NCBI GenBank assembly: GCA_963971535.1
Contig: OZ020589.1
Coordinates: forward strand, 80,917,184 to 80,981,183
Direction: 5' to 3'
From: Notolepis coatsorum
Taxonomy: Eukaryota > Chordata > Actinopteri > Aulopiformes > Paralepididae
DNA length: 64,000 bases
A program made the translations under genes and the position numbers. The notes under the pieces are model-generated. The model did no database searches, had not been told where the DNA came from, and was given only the letters and a program-made list of their open reading frames with translations. Position 1 is the first letter of the stretch. Each line of letters starts with the position of its first letter. Of the stretch, positions 1 through 9,023 are shown piece by piece.

Positions 1-291
1 CGCTCTGATTGGCCAGGTCATGTGACATGTGCGCCCAATAGCGTGTTTGCCCATTCACGCGTCGAACAGCCTGCAAACTACCTGGCGTTCTATCGCCATG
101 CTCTAAGACAAACTCTAACCTTAACCAACTTCAAAAGAGTGCCTAAGCTTAACCGTCGAAAGAAATTGCCGTCACGCTCTAAGACAAACTCTAACCTTAA
201 CCAACTTCGAAAGAGTGCCTAAGCTTAACCCTGCAAAAACTTGCCGTCCCACGATTGGCGCTCATGTCACATGACCTGGCCAATCAGAGCG
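1..291. mobile_element. MITE-like inverted-repeat element
   Basis: The first 29 bases (1-29) are the exact reverse complement of 263-291, and the similarity continues imperfectly inward. Between the arms lie two copies of a 76-bp unit (starting near 101 and 177) rich in CTAACCTTAACC. No coding capacity is visible. The left end coincides with the window edge, so the element may start earlier and no target duplication can be assigned. Superfamily unknown. Confidence 0.65.
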
Positions 292-344
292 CCAAACGGA
301 AACACGGAAGGACAAGCCAGTTGCTGAAAGGATTCACGCAGCCC

Positions 345-560
345 GGATGATGGTTTTTTACATCGAATTTTATACACCGCAATTATGCATCGAATTTTTT
401 ATATAGAATTTTATACACCGCAATTATGCATCGAATTTTTTACATTGAATTTTATACACCGCAATTATGCATCGAATTTTTTTACATTGAATTTTATTAT
501 GCATTCGAATTTTTTACATTGAATTTTAAACACTGAATTTTAATTTCACATAAGGTAAAT
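345..560. repeat. AT-rich ~41-bp tandem repeat
   Basis: About four to five degenerate copies of a unit built on ATGCATCGAATTTTTT and ATACACCGCAATT recur at about 41-bp spacing (for example near 384, 426 and 465). No coding signal. Confidence 0.7.
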
Positions 561-584
561 TCGGAGCAAAAAAATTCAGATACA

Positions 585-800
585 TGATTTTCAAAGTAAT
601 TCTTTTCAATGCTATAAATTCGGTGTCTGAAAAAAAACAGATACATGTTTTCAAAGTAATTATTTTCAATGCTATAAATTCGGTGTCTGAAAAAATTCAG
701 ATACATGTTTTCAAAGTAATTATTTTCAATGCTATAAATTCAATTCAGATACGCGTTTTCAAAGTAATTATTTTCAATGCTATGAATTCGGTGTCTGATA
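585..800. repeat. ~60-bp AT-rich tandem repeat, four copies
   Basis: A unit containing TTTTCAATGCTATAAATTCG recurs near 605, 665, 725 and (shortened) 773. Open reading frames through it on both strands follow from the near-60-bp period and are not genes. The stretch 801-1130 after it is AT-rich with a duplicated TTTGTGATGCC(C)ATCACA motif and no recognised gene. Confidence 0.75.
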
Positions 801-1137
801 CTTCTGTCACTCATTTGCTTCCATACCACAACAACAATAATAAAAAAAATTAACAATAATTTGTGATGCCATCACACAAACTGGCATTTAAAGGGTTACA
901 ATTCAAAATGTATTGAATATGTGTTTTTTTTTTTTTTATATACAATACTTTGTGATGCCCATCACAAACACTGGAATTTAAATGGTAAAAATTCAAACAT
1001 TCCTGCACCAGAATGCAGGAAATTAAGTCTTTGTAACAAAATAATGGTATTAGGAATACATTTGCCTCCTGCGTGAACTGTGCATAGCTGAATACTGTAT
1101 TTTAACGTCTGTCATATGGTGGTACTTGGAGAGCCAG

Positions 1138-1610
1138 CTACGTTCTCAGGTGGTACTTGCTGTAAAAAGTTTGAGACCAGGGTGAGGCCAGGCTATGGAG
1201 GGCTTTGAAGGTGAGGAGTAGTGTTTTGAAGTTAATGCGTTCCTTGATCGGGAGCCAGTGGAGGGAGTGGAGGACAGGAGTGATGTGTTCGCGGGACCGG
1301 GTGTTAGTGAGGAGGCGGGCGGCTGAGTTTTGGACCATCTGCAGTTTATGGAGGGAGCGGGAGGTGATGCCAGTGAGGAGGGAGTTACAGTAGTCCAGGA
1401 GGGAGGAGATGAAGGCGTGTATGAGGGATTCAGCAGCAGGGGGTAGAGGCAGTGACGGATTTTGGCAATGTTGCGGAGGTAAAAATATGAAGTTTTGACA
1501 ATGGAGCGGACATGGGGGTCAAATGAGAGGGTGGGGTCGAGTATGACACAGAGGTTGCGGACTAGGGGGGAGGGGGTGATGGTGGAGTCATTGATGGTCA
1601 GTGTGATGGG
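1138..1610 (-). pseudogene. L2/CR1-type LINE reverse transcriptase, C-terminal fragment
   Basis: Read on the minus strand, the segment encodes the region after the RT palm of L2-like non-LTR elements. It starts with a degenerate NLCVILDPTLSFDPH-like stretch, followed by LRNIAKIRH and then AARLLTNTRSREHITPVL and LHWLPIKERI, which are hallmarks of the family. The frame shifts at least once near 1390, and the catalytic motifs (FADD and SPQG) are missing, so it is a 5'-truncated dead copy. Family assignment rests on the conserved C-terminal motif; the exact clade would need a search. Confidence 0.75.
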
Positions 1611-1621
1611 TAATACAATAA

Positions 1622-2330
1622 TTTATACTGTAGCATTACAAACCATTTGACAGCCAGGTCCTGCACCTCCGTTCTTGTCCTCTAGGAGCCATCGCAGCAT
1701 GGCCAAGACCTTCCTCATACTGTCCTTCTGAAGCTCTGAAGTCATTAGTGGTCATGAACCTAGAGAGAGAGAGCGAGAATACGTTAGTAGATAGTCTAAG
1801 GCCATTGATTCTCAATATTATTTAGCATATCTAGGACCTCTAATTTAGTCCACGTCATGCACATCTACATACAATATACTGTAGCATTACAAACCATTTG
1901 ACAGCCAGGTCCTGCACCTCCGTTCTTGTCCTCTAGGAGCCATCACAGCATGGCCAAGACCTTCCTCATCCAGCATACTGTCCTTCTGAAGCTCTGAAGT
2001 CATTAGTGGTCATGATGAACCTAGAGAGAGAGAGCGAGAATACGTTAGTAGATAGTCTAAGGCCAGTGATTCTCAATATTATTTAGCATATCTAGGACCT
2101 CTAATTTAGTCCATGTCATGCACATCTACATACAATATACTGTAGCATTACAAACCATTTGACAGCCAGGTCCTGCACCTCCGTTCTTGTCCTCTAGGAG
2201 TCATCACAGCATGGCCAAGACCTTCCTCATCCAGCATACTGTCCTTCTGAAGCTCTGAAGTCATTAGTGGCCATGAACCTAGAGAGAGAGAGATAGAGAA
2301 TACGTTAGTAGATAGTCTAAGGCCAGTGAT
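1622..2330. repeat. ~255-bp tandem repeat, about 2.7 copies
   Basis: Three near-identical copies start at the motif TACTGTAGCATTACAAACC near 1625, 1877 and 2138 (spacings of about 252 and 261 bp). Each has a GA-rich tract (AGAGAGAGAG) and a CTCTAATTTAGTCCA motif. A solitary partial copy lies at about 5276-5336. No coding signal. Confidence 0.85.
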
Positions 2331-2369
2331 TCCAGGGATTAAAGCAAAAGAAATTCTCCTTTTAAGGGA

Positions 2370-2498
2370 GCCTACCCCCCCCCTAATGTACAGTCGCCTC
2401 CTCATCATATGTATATATTTACTGTTAGGATCTCTGGGTAACAGTACTGTATATTTGCATATCGTATATGTGACAAATGTAACAGTACTATATACCTG
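2370..2498 (-). repeat. (TCAA)n-tailed SINE/LINE-end repeat, copy A, first part
   Basis: This is the 5' part of one copy of a repeat that recurs through the window. It matches the reverse complement of about 4890-5010 closely. It is interrupted after 2498 by a hAT element and resumes at 4080, so it predates that insertion. Confidence 0.7.
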
Positions 2499-4071
2499 TA
2501 GGGATGGGTACCGAATTCGGTACTTTTGAGGTACCGAACCGAAACACGTCGGTACTACCGAGTATCGAATCAAGTGAGAAACCATTTTTTTTTTTTTTTT
2601 TTTTTTTTACTTTTTTCTTTTCATGTTAACGTTCACACGCACAATATATGCTTACCTATGATTTGACTTGATTCAACAACAAAGCAGTCGGAGCAATGAC
2701 GAGCCGAAAACTGTCGAAATTGTAGTTATTTGAAGTTTGGATTATTTTTTTACGACTAAGCCCCCTGCTGTACTCACTCTACACACACGATTGTGTGGCC
2801 AAGTTCAGCTCCAACTCCATAGTGAAGTTCGCAGACGACACGGTGGTGGTGGGGCTGATCTCGGACAACGACGAGAAGGCCTACCGGGAGGAGGATGAGG
2901 TACTGGAACGTTGGTGCCAGGACAACAGCCTGCTCCTGAACATTGGTAAAACCAAGGAGCTGATCGTGGATTATAGGAGAGGACAGCAGGAGACACACAC
3001 ACCACTGATGATTAACGGGGCTACCGTGGACAGGGTGAGCAGCTTCAAGTACCTGGGGGTCCACATCTCAGAGGATCTGACATGGTCAACACACATAGAC
3101 ACAGTAGTAAAGAAAGCGAAGCAGCGCCTCTACCACCTGAGACAGTTAAGGAAGTTCAGAGTATCGGGGAAGATACTTCAGTCCTTCTACTCAGGAGCTG
3201 TAGAGAGCATCTTGACCGGAAACATCACTGCCTGGTATGGAAACAGCACGGCACAGGACAAGAAGGCCCTACAGAGAGTGGTGCGCTCAGCCGAGCGTAC
3301 CATGGGTATTGCGCTACCTACCCTGCAGGTTCTATACAACAAGAGGTGCAAATCCAGAGCCTGCAGAATAATGAAAGACCCCCACCACCCCAATAACAGC
3401 CTGTTCCAGCTGCTGAGGTCAGGCAGACGCCTGCGAACCCCAGCTACTAGGACGGAGAGGCTTAGGCTCAGCTTCTTCCCCCAGGCCATCAGAGCCTTGC
3501 ACAATGAACATTGAGAGCCACAGAAACTGAACTATCCACACACAAGCACACACAAGCACACACACGACACGCACGCTGAGCACGCTCACACACTAGCAGC
3601 CACTTTAACACTCATGCCGCACACACGCACACTTATGGCCAAGAAGGAAAGGCCACTTTAAATTAGTATAACAACAGGAACAGTGTATTGCACTACTAAA
3701 GCTACCTAGCATGTCCTATATGCTCTGTAAATACTATGTACAGATACCGAGATGTCACACCATGTTACCTGTTTATTGCACTGTTGTTTTTTATTGGATT
3801 CTATTAAATGTTGTACCACTGTATTTTTATTGGATTCTATTATATGTTGTACCACTGTATTGCACATCGTCGCGGGCAAGACCACCCGCATTTCATTGTA
3901 TACTTGTATGCCGTGACAATTAAAACTCTTGACTTGACTTGACTTGACTTGAGGTAGGTAAATTAAATTTCTTGAGACTAAAGTACAGAAAAAAGGTACC
4001 ATTGGGTACCGGTATCGATTCACAGGTACCGGTACCGGTATCGGTTCAAATGTGAAAGGTACCCATCCCTA
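2499..4071. mobile_element. hAT-type DNA transposon (non-autonomous) with nested LINE
   Basis: The termini are TAGGGATGGGTACC at 2499 and its reverse complement ending at 4071. They are flanked by an exact 8-bp duplication, TATACCTG (2491-2498 and 4072-4079), the size made by hAT transposases. Subterminal DNA is rich in GGTACC and GGTACCGG palindromes. There is no transposase; the interior is a poly-T tract near 2587-2608 plus an L2 LINE fragment. The matching repeat copy at about 4890-4910 has the site without the insert, which confirms the boundaries. Confidence 0.85.
2759..3951 (+). pseudogene. L2-type LINE, 5'-truncated, with 3' tail
   Basis: An open frame at 2795-3514 (239 residues) encodes the second half of an L2-like RT. 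It has KFADDTVVVG with the catalytic FADD (residues ~12-15), YLGVHISEDLTW, LRKFRVSGKILQSFYSGAVE and a C-terminal SGRRLRTPATRTERLRLS followed by SFFPQAIRAL. After the stop comes an untranslated region with CA-rich runs and a polyadenylation-like end with tandem CTTGA (about 3926-3951), the typical short-repeat tail of these LINEs. The 5' three quarters of the element are missing. Apart from truncation the frame is clean, which suggests a fairly recent copy. The same family occurs at 36217-38550, 45190-46155 and 50654-51619. Confidence 0.85.
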
Positions 4072-4079
4072 TATACCTG

Positions 4080-4240
4080 TAAGTCATGTATGTCCCTATG
4101 TCATAAATGTCATGATGTCATGTATGTTGTGTATGTCATAAATGTCACTATGAATTGAAAATGGGGGACGCTGATGATGTAAACAAGACACATCTTTCTC
4201 TGGTCTGTATCCCCTTAACAATTGTGTGTATTGCTACTGG
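4080..4240 (-). repeat. (TCAA)n-tailed repeat, copy A, second part
   Basis: Continues copy A after the hAT insertion. It carries ATTGAAAATGGGGGAC and CCCCTTAACAATTGTGTG, shared by all copies of the family. Its end (4245-4300) runs into a short fragment with GAATGAATGAATAAA, possibly another LINE tail. Confidence 0.7.
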
Positions 4241-4319
4241 ATTTACCAGATCCAGAGTGAATGAATGAATAAAAACTTTATTTAATACACGAGACCCTCT
4301 TCTTGGGACCAAGTAAGGT

Positions 4320-4695
4320 TTCGTCGATAATCCAATGTACAGTCCCCCCCCCCCCACCCCGCCTACCCAACCACCTCCAATGTACAGTCCCCCCACCCCA
4401 CCTCCTCCAATGTACAGTTTCTTCGTCAAATGTATATATACTCTCTTTTTTAGACTATTTTTGTATCACAAACAATACTGTATTTGTAAATCTGGTATGT
4501 CATAAATGTATAGATGTAGCAGACAGTACTGTCTATCTGTATGTCGTGTATGTTATGATGAATTGAAAATGGCGGACCCTGATGTAAACAAGATGCAAGT
4601 ATTTCTCTGGTCTGCATCCCCTTAACAATTGTGTGTATTGAGCTGTACTGTATTGTACCCATTCTGCAATCTGTTAATAAAATGTTCAATCAATC
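4320..4695 (-). repeat. (TCAA)n-tailed repeat, copy B
   Basis: Contains ATTCTGCAATCTGTTAATAAAATG followed by CAATCAATCAATCAAT at about 4662-4702, which marks the 3' end of the unit in the minus-to-plus sense. The C-rich tracts near 4346 and 4388 are shared (as G-runs) with copy D. Encodes nothing recognisable. Confidence 0.75.
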
Positions 4696-4699
4696 AATC

Positions 4700-5060
4700 A
4701 ATATTTAACAGATTGCAGAATGGGTATAATACAGTACGGCTCAATACACACAATTGTTAAGGGGATGCAGAGCAGAGAAAGACTTTCGTCTTGTTTACAT
4801 CATCAGGGTCCCCCATTTTCAATTCATAGTGACATTTATGACATTACACAACATTGACATCATGACATTTATGGCATAGTAGGGACATACTACAGGTATA
4901 TAGTAATGTTACATTTGTGACATATATGATATGCAAATATACAGTAATCAATGTTACCCATAGATCCTAACAGAGAATATATACATTATGATGGGGAGGA
5001 GACTGTACATTAGGAGGGGGTGGTAGAAAAAAAGATACATACGGTGGGGAGAGAATATAC
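4700..5060 (+). repeat. (TCAA)n-tailed repeat, copy C, inverted against copy B
   Basis: Starts at TTTAACAGATTGCAGAATGG and runs in the opposite direction to copy B, so 4320-5060 is a large imperfect palindrome centred near 4700. It contains the uninterrupted counterpart of the hAT target at about 4895-4910. Sequence from 5061 to 5390 holds only the solitary 255-bp-repeat fragment at 5276-5336. Confidence 0.75.
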
Positions 5061-5389
5061 GGTGCTACGGAGTTAAGCTAATAAAGGTGACTCACAACCA
5101 CAACAGGGGACTCACGTATTTGTACTGTGAAGTAACTGTTAACATGACAATGACAAACGTGGTTTCTGTTTTTCTTTTTGACATACTTGCGGCACATGGA
5201 ACAAGTTAACTCACCACTCTACAGCCTGCAGTAGCCTAGCCAGTCTCTTGAAACACCGCCATCTTCAAACTTCCATATCTAGGACCTCTAATTTAGTCCA
5301 CGTCATGTACATCTACATACAATATACTGTAGCATCTATCAACACTTCTTGATTTGTAAGAATTCTTTGCAGAAGGGCTAAAAGTAAGG

Positions 5390-5697
5390 ACATTCAACAG
5401 TCAGTATAGGCATTTACAGGATGACTCTTTCCAGCTGTTGAAATGAAAGTCCCAGATTGAAAAGTATATATATATACACAGTCACACACAATAAAACATT
5501 TTATACATCACTTACAAGCATGACCACTTGAGGATCTTGAAGACTTGGTAGATCTTGACCGTCTTGGGAGAGAGAGAGAGAGAAGGCATTACAGGATGAC
5601 TCTTTGAAAATGATGTCCCAGATTAAAAAGTATATATTATATATACAGTCACACACACAATAAAAAAAAATTATACATCACTTACGACCACTTGAAG
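5390..5697. repeat. Tandem duplication of a ~180-bp segment
   Basis: The segment containing ACAGGATGACTCTTT, CCCAGATTGAAAAGTATATA and TTATACATCACTTAC appears at about 5410-5535 and again at 5588-5697, separated by a GA microsatellite at 5570-5582. No gene is seen; 5698-5945 is unassigned single-copy-looking sequence. Confidence 0.65.
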
Positions 5698-5945
5698 TAT
5701 ACCGGTAGTTGTTTTTGAGCTGTCTTCTGCTTTCATGTCGTTGTTGAGATCCAGCACTGTAACAGTATTTGCTGTGAAATTATATATTTTACAATTAAAT
5801 TAAACCATGAAAGATCTGCGTGATATGCATTGGTTAGCTAACGTCAGTATTCTGCAGTCTAGGCCTGCTAGCAGTAGTGCTACTGTAGTTTACAGATCCC
5901 ACCAGTTTCATAATATCGAGCAAATAACATTACAGTAGACTAGTC

Positions 5946-6035
5946 ACTGAAACACAGACTAAACAGCATTTATATCAGCAGCATGCATTACTTATAAATA
6001 ATAAAATATATGTGTTGCACAATTACCTGAGATGA
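5946..6035. repeat. Direct repeat flanking the satellite (left copy)
   Basis: The stretch from CACTGAAACACAGACTAAAC through TAAATAATAAAATATATGTG to ACCTGAG recurs almost unchanged at about 6528-6616, on the other side of the satellite array. The array has therefore grown inside a duplicated segment. Confidence 0.75.
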
Positions 6036-6062
6036 GAACAGTTGGTGACGACGTGAGGCTCT

Positions 6063-6525
6063 GCCTGTAGCAGTGTATGTAGCCTAGTAGCACGTGAGCT
6101 CGCGCTACGGTGTATGTAGCCTAGTAGCACGTGAGCTCGCGCTACAGTGTATGTAGCCTAGTAGCACGTGAGCTCGCGCTACAGTGTATGTAGCCTAGTA
6201 GTAACGTGAGCTCGCGCTACAGTGTATGTAGCCTAGTAGTAACGTGAGCTCGTGCTACAGTGTATGTAGCCTAGTAGTAACGTGAGCTCGCGCTACAGTG
6301 TATGTAGCCTAGTAGTAACGTGAGCTCGCGCGCAGTGTATTTAGCCTAGTAGTAACGTGAGCTCGCGCTACAGTGTATGTAGCCTAGTAGTAACGTGAGC
6401 TCGCGCTACAGTGTATGTAGCCTAGTAGCTAACGTGAGCTCGCACGCAGTGTATGTAGCCTAGTAGTAACGTGAGCTCGCGCTACAGTGTATGTAGCCTA
6501 GTAGCTAACGTGAGCTTGCGCTACA
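6063..6525. repeat. 37-38-bp satellite, about 12 copies
   Basis: The unit GTATGTAGCCTAGTAG followed by (C/TA)ACGTGAGCTCGCGCTACA repeats about twelve times. Early copies have CACGTGAGCTC and later ones TAACGTGAGCTC, so the array shows two unit types in blocks. Units contain a SacI-type palindrome GAGCTC and, in the first three, the E-box CACGTG. Confidence 0.9.
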
Positions 6526-6527
6526 CT

Positions 6528-6616
6528 CACTGAAACACAGACTAAACAGCACTCATTTATATCAGCGGCACGCATTACTTATAAATAATAAAATATATGT
6601 GTTGCACAATTACCTG
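6528..6616. repeat. Direct repeat flanking the satellite (right copy)
   Basis: Right counterpart of 5946-6035. It is followed by 6617-6805, which holds an imperfect inverted pair GTTGCCAGAT / ATCTGGCAAC (about 6694-6770) and no recognisable gene. Confidence 0.75.
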
Positions 6617-6811
6617 AGGAGAAGATGCAACAGTTGCTCACGACGTGGTGCAGGCCGGGATCCCCCACAATGCAACGCATCAGTGTTGCCAGATTTGAGA
6701 GTCTGCCATCATCCGACAAACCTTTGATAATAATGGGCGGTTCGGATATTGTTAATCCGATCTGGCAACCATGCTCTTCCTTGTTTCCCCGCACAGACTG
6801 ACCACGGTTTT

Positions 6812-7250
6812 GATTGATTGATTGAAAACTTTGTTAACAGATTGCAGAATGGGTACAATACAGTACAGCTCAATACATACAATTGTTAAGGGCATGCAGA
6901 CCAGAGAAAGACTTTCATCTTGTTTACATCAGGGTCCCCCATTTTCAATTCATCATAACATGACATGTGACATACAGATAGACACTTCTATACATTTATG
7001 ACATACCAGATTTGCAAATACAGTAGGGCCTACTGTTTGTGATACAAAAAGAGTCTAGAAAAGAGAGTATATATTTGACGTAGAACCGTACATTATAGGT
7101 GGGGTGGGGGGGGTAGGTTGGGTAGGAGGGGTGGGTGGGGGACACTGTACAACTGCACAAGCACAACTGTACATTGGAATATTGACAAAACCATGTTTGG
7201 TACTTTACTGTACATTGGAGGGGGTTGGGTTAGGACATTTACAGGGGCCA
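6812..7250 (+). repeat. (TCAA)n-tailed repeat, copy D
   Basis: Begins with TTGATTGATTGATTGAAAAC and continues with CAGATTGCAGAATGGGTACA, the signature of the family, then a G-rich tract near 7105-7140 matching the C-rich tracts of copy B. 7250-7400 contains further degenerate repeat sequence. Confidence 0.75.
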
Positions 7251-7399
7251 GTTTCGAATTGCAGTCTCCCGTAGGTGTTCTTTGAGAGTGCATGGTTTTG
7301 AAAGTGGGTAGTGATTCACATTCCTTTACATCTTTGGGTAGGGCGTTCCACATTGATGTGGCATAATTGAGAAAAAAAAGGTTTAGTCCCTGTTTGAGC

Positions 7400-7601
7400 C
7401 GAATCTGGGTTTAACATGATTTGTGGAGCTCCATATTCACTGACCTTTGGGAAGTATTTTGACATGTACACATATACCTTGGTCGTGTATGTGTAGACAG
7501 GCCCATTGCAAGTTGCTGTACTCTGTCGTCTACTCTAAGCCATCCTAGGTTGTCACGTGGGCAGGGGCAAGGTGGGTTCTAGAAGTAAGGTCAAGCAGTA
7601 G
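7400..7601. repeat. Repeat R, copy 1, left half (split by BEL-1)
   Basis: GCCGAATCTGGGTTTAACAT and the following ~200 bases match 19423-19640. Copy 1 is interrupted exactly after AGTAG (7597-7601) by BEL-1 and resumes at 16694. Confidence 0.85.
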
Positions 7602-8892
7602 TGTAACTGAGGGGTTACAAAACCCTGACTGTATTAAAGATTGTGATAGATTAAACCACTGCTAGGTATGTACTTTAATTACTGGCCAGACAGTACATCG
7701 AATATAGATGGTGAACACTCATAAGAACACGGCATTGACAAAGAAATAGTATTTGAGGGTATTTTATTATTATGCAACATTAGGTTACAGAATGAGAATT
7801 AGGGTCGCGCTTGTATGGCGAAGAATATGCATAAAGTCAGTCAGTAGCATGAGTCACTGGGAATAGCAGGATTCCTACGATGGGTCTAAGTTGACGCCAC
7901 CTGGCGTATAATAGCAATTATAGAAGGCAACGCTGGTACCGCCTGGAGACACTGGGTTCCTCTCAGAGTTGTAAGGTCTAGAGGATAGAGGAATGTTCGG
8001 ATACTCAGTCTGATTCAATGAAGAATAAAGGGACTCCACGTACAGAAGTCAGTCCTTGTAAATCCAACGATCAGCAGCAAAAGCAATAACTGTAATCCAA
8101 ATGCTCGATAGCAATGATGACAGCTAGCCAGCCTCTGTCCATGAGGCCAGCCCGAGTGTAATCCTCACGAGGTTGAATCCCAAACGATAGTGGAAATCAA
8201 CGAGGCTCTTCTCCGGGTAACACGTTCCAAATCAATATAATCCAACCAGTAATGGTTCTGCAATCGCCGCCGCTGGTTCTCCTGTGCACATGTCCAACGG
8301 TTCTCCGACTAGGCCTCCTCGGGTGCTGGCGACGTATTTAGGCCACACACCCTGGCTAAGGTTCACTAGCTAAACACGACGAACCGCTGGGTAATGCTAC
8401 ACACGAACGAACTGGGTTGCACGATATACAATAAATGAACGACTATTTACTTCACATTAGATTAGGTCGAACTTGACGTTACTGCATTAAACTCTGACAC
8501 TTTACTATTCTATTCGCACATGTTCTCAACGCACGGTTGCTCACTTCACTACCCGCTGACTCGGGATGAACTTGATGAACGAACAACGAAGGACTGCTGC
8601 TGTGCGCACCTTGCGCCGTATATATACTTAAGTGATTATCTAGTCCCAAACCTCAGTTCTTGTCTGGGATCAATACGCTGTCTCCGGGCATGTTACGACA
8701 TGCCTGAGCTTGTCTTTGAACCTGACGTTGGGGGCTTGCGAGCTGGCGCCTAGGGCGCTATCCAATAAGGAGAGCGAATATTACTCTGGTTCGAACGCAG
8801 GTAAAGGGACATTCCGTGTATATATAAATAATATACAAGGTATATAAAACAATAAAGGTAGATTCTCAGCTTTAATCTGGCCCTTCACAACA
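7602..8892 (-). repeat. BEL-1 3' LTR
   Basis: In the element's sense direction it starts TGTTGTGAAGG and ends CAGTTACA, the TG...CA ends of LTRs. Nearly identical to 15403-16693 over 1291 bp. Confidence 0.95.
8614..8632 (-). promoter_or_regulatory. BEL-1 LTR TATA box (3' LTR copy; also at ~16415-16433)
   Basis: In the sense direction the LTR holds AAGTATATATACGGCGC, a TATATATA core followed by GC-rich sequence, at a sensible U3/R position. An AATAAAAT polyadenylation-like motif lies further on (about 7755-7765 on the opposite strand). Inference from position and motif only. Confidence 0.45.
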
Positions 8893-8906
8893 GCCGCCTC
8901 CTAATT
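8893..8906 (-). other. BEL-1 polypurine tract
   Basis: Immediately upstream of the 3' LTR in the sense direction the sequence reads AATTAGGAGGCGGC, a purine-rich tract abutting the LTR start TGTT. BEL-2 has AGGGGGCGGC in the same place. It would prime plus-strand DNA synthesis. Confidence 0.65.
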
Positions 8907-9023
8907 AGTCCGCACCTAATTAGTTAAGGGAGACAGATTAATAGTCCAGTCAACTGCTCAATGTCTGTTGTGAGGAGTAGGGCAATCTACAAAGTCAGTG
9001 GGTCATGATCGTCATCAGGGGAG

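Noticed and set aside
101-235. CTAACCTTAACC motifs, considered as interstitial telomere repeat
   Set aside because: Not in (TTAGGG)n register; they belong to a 76-bp duplication inside an inverted-repeat element.
2148-2585. 145-codon minus-strand frame
   Set aside because: Runs through the 255-bp tandem repeat, copy A of the (TCAA)n repeat and the hAT end, so it is a chimera of unrelated repeats with no protein motif.
8520-8753. 77-codon frame in the BEL-1 LTR
   Set aside because: Lies in LTR sequence, antisense to the element, no homology recognised.
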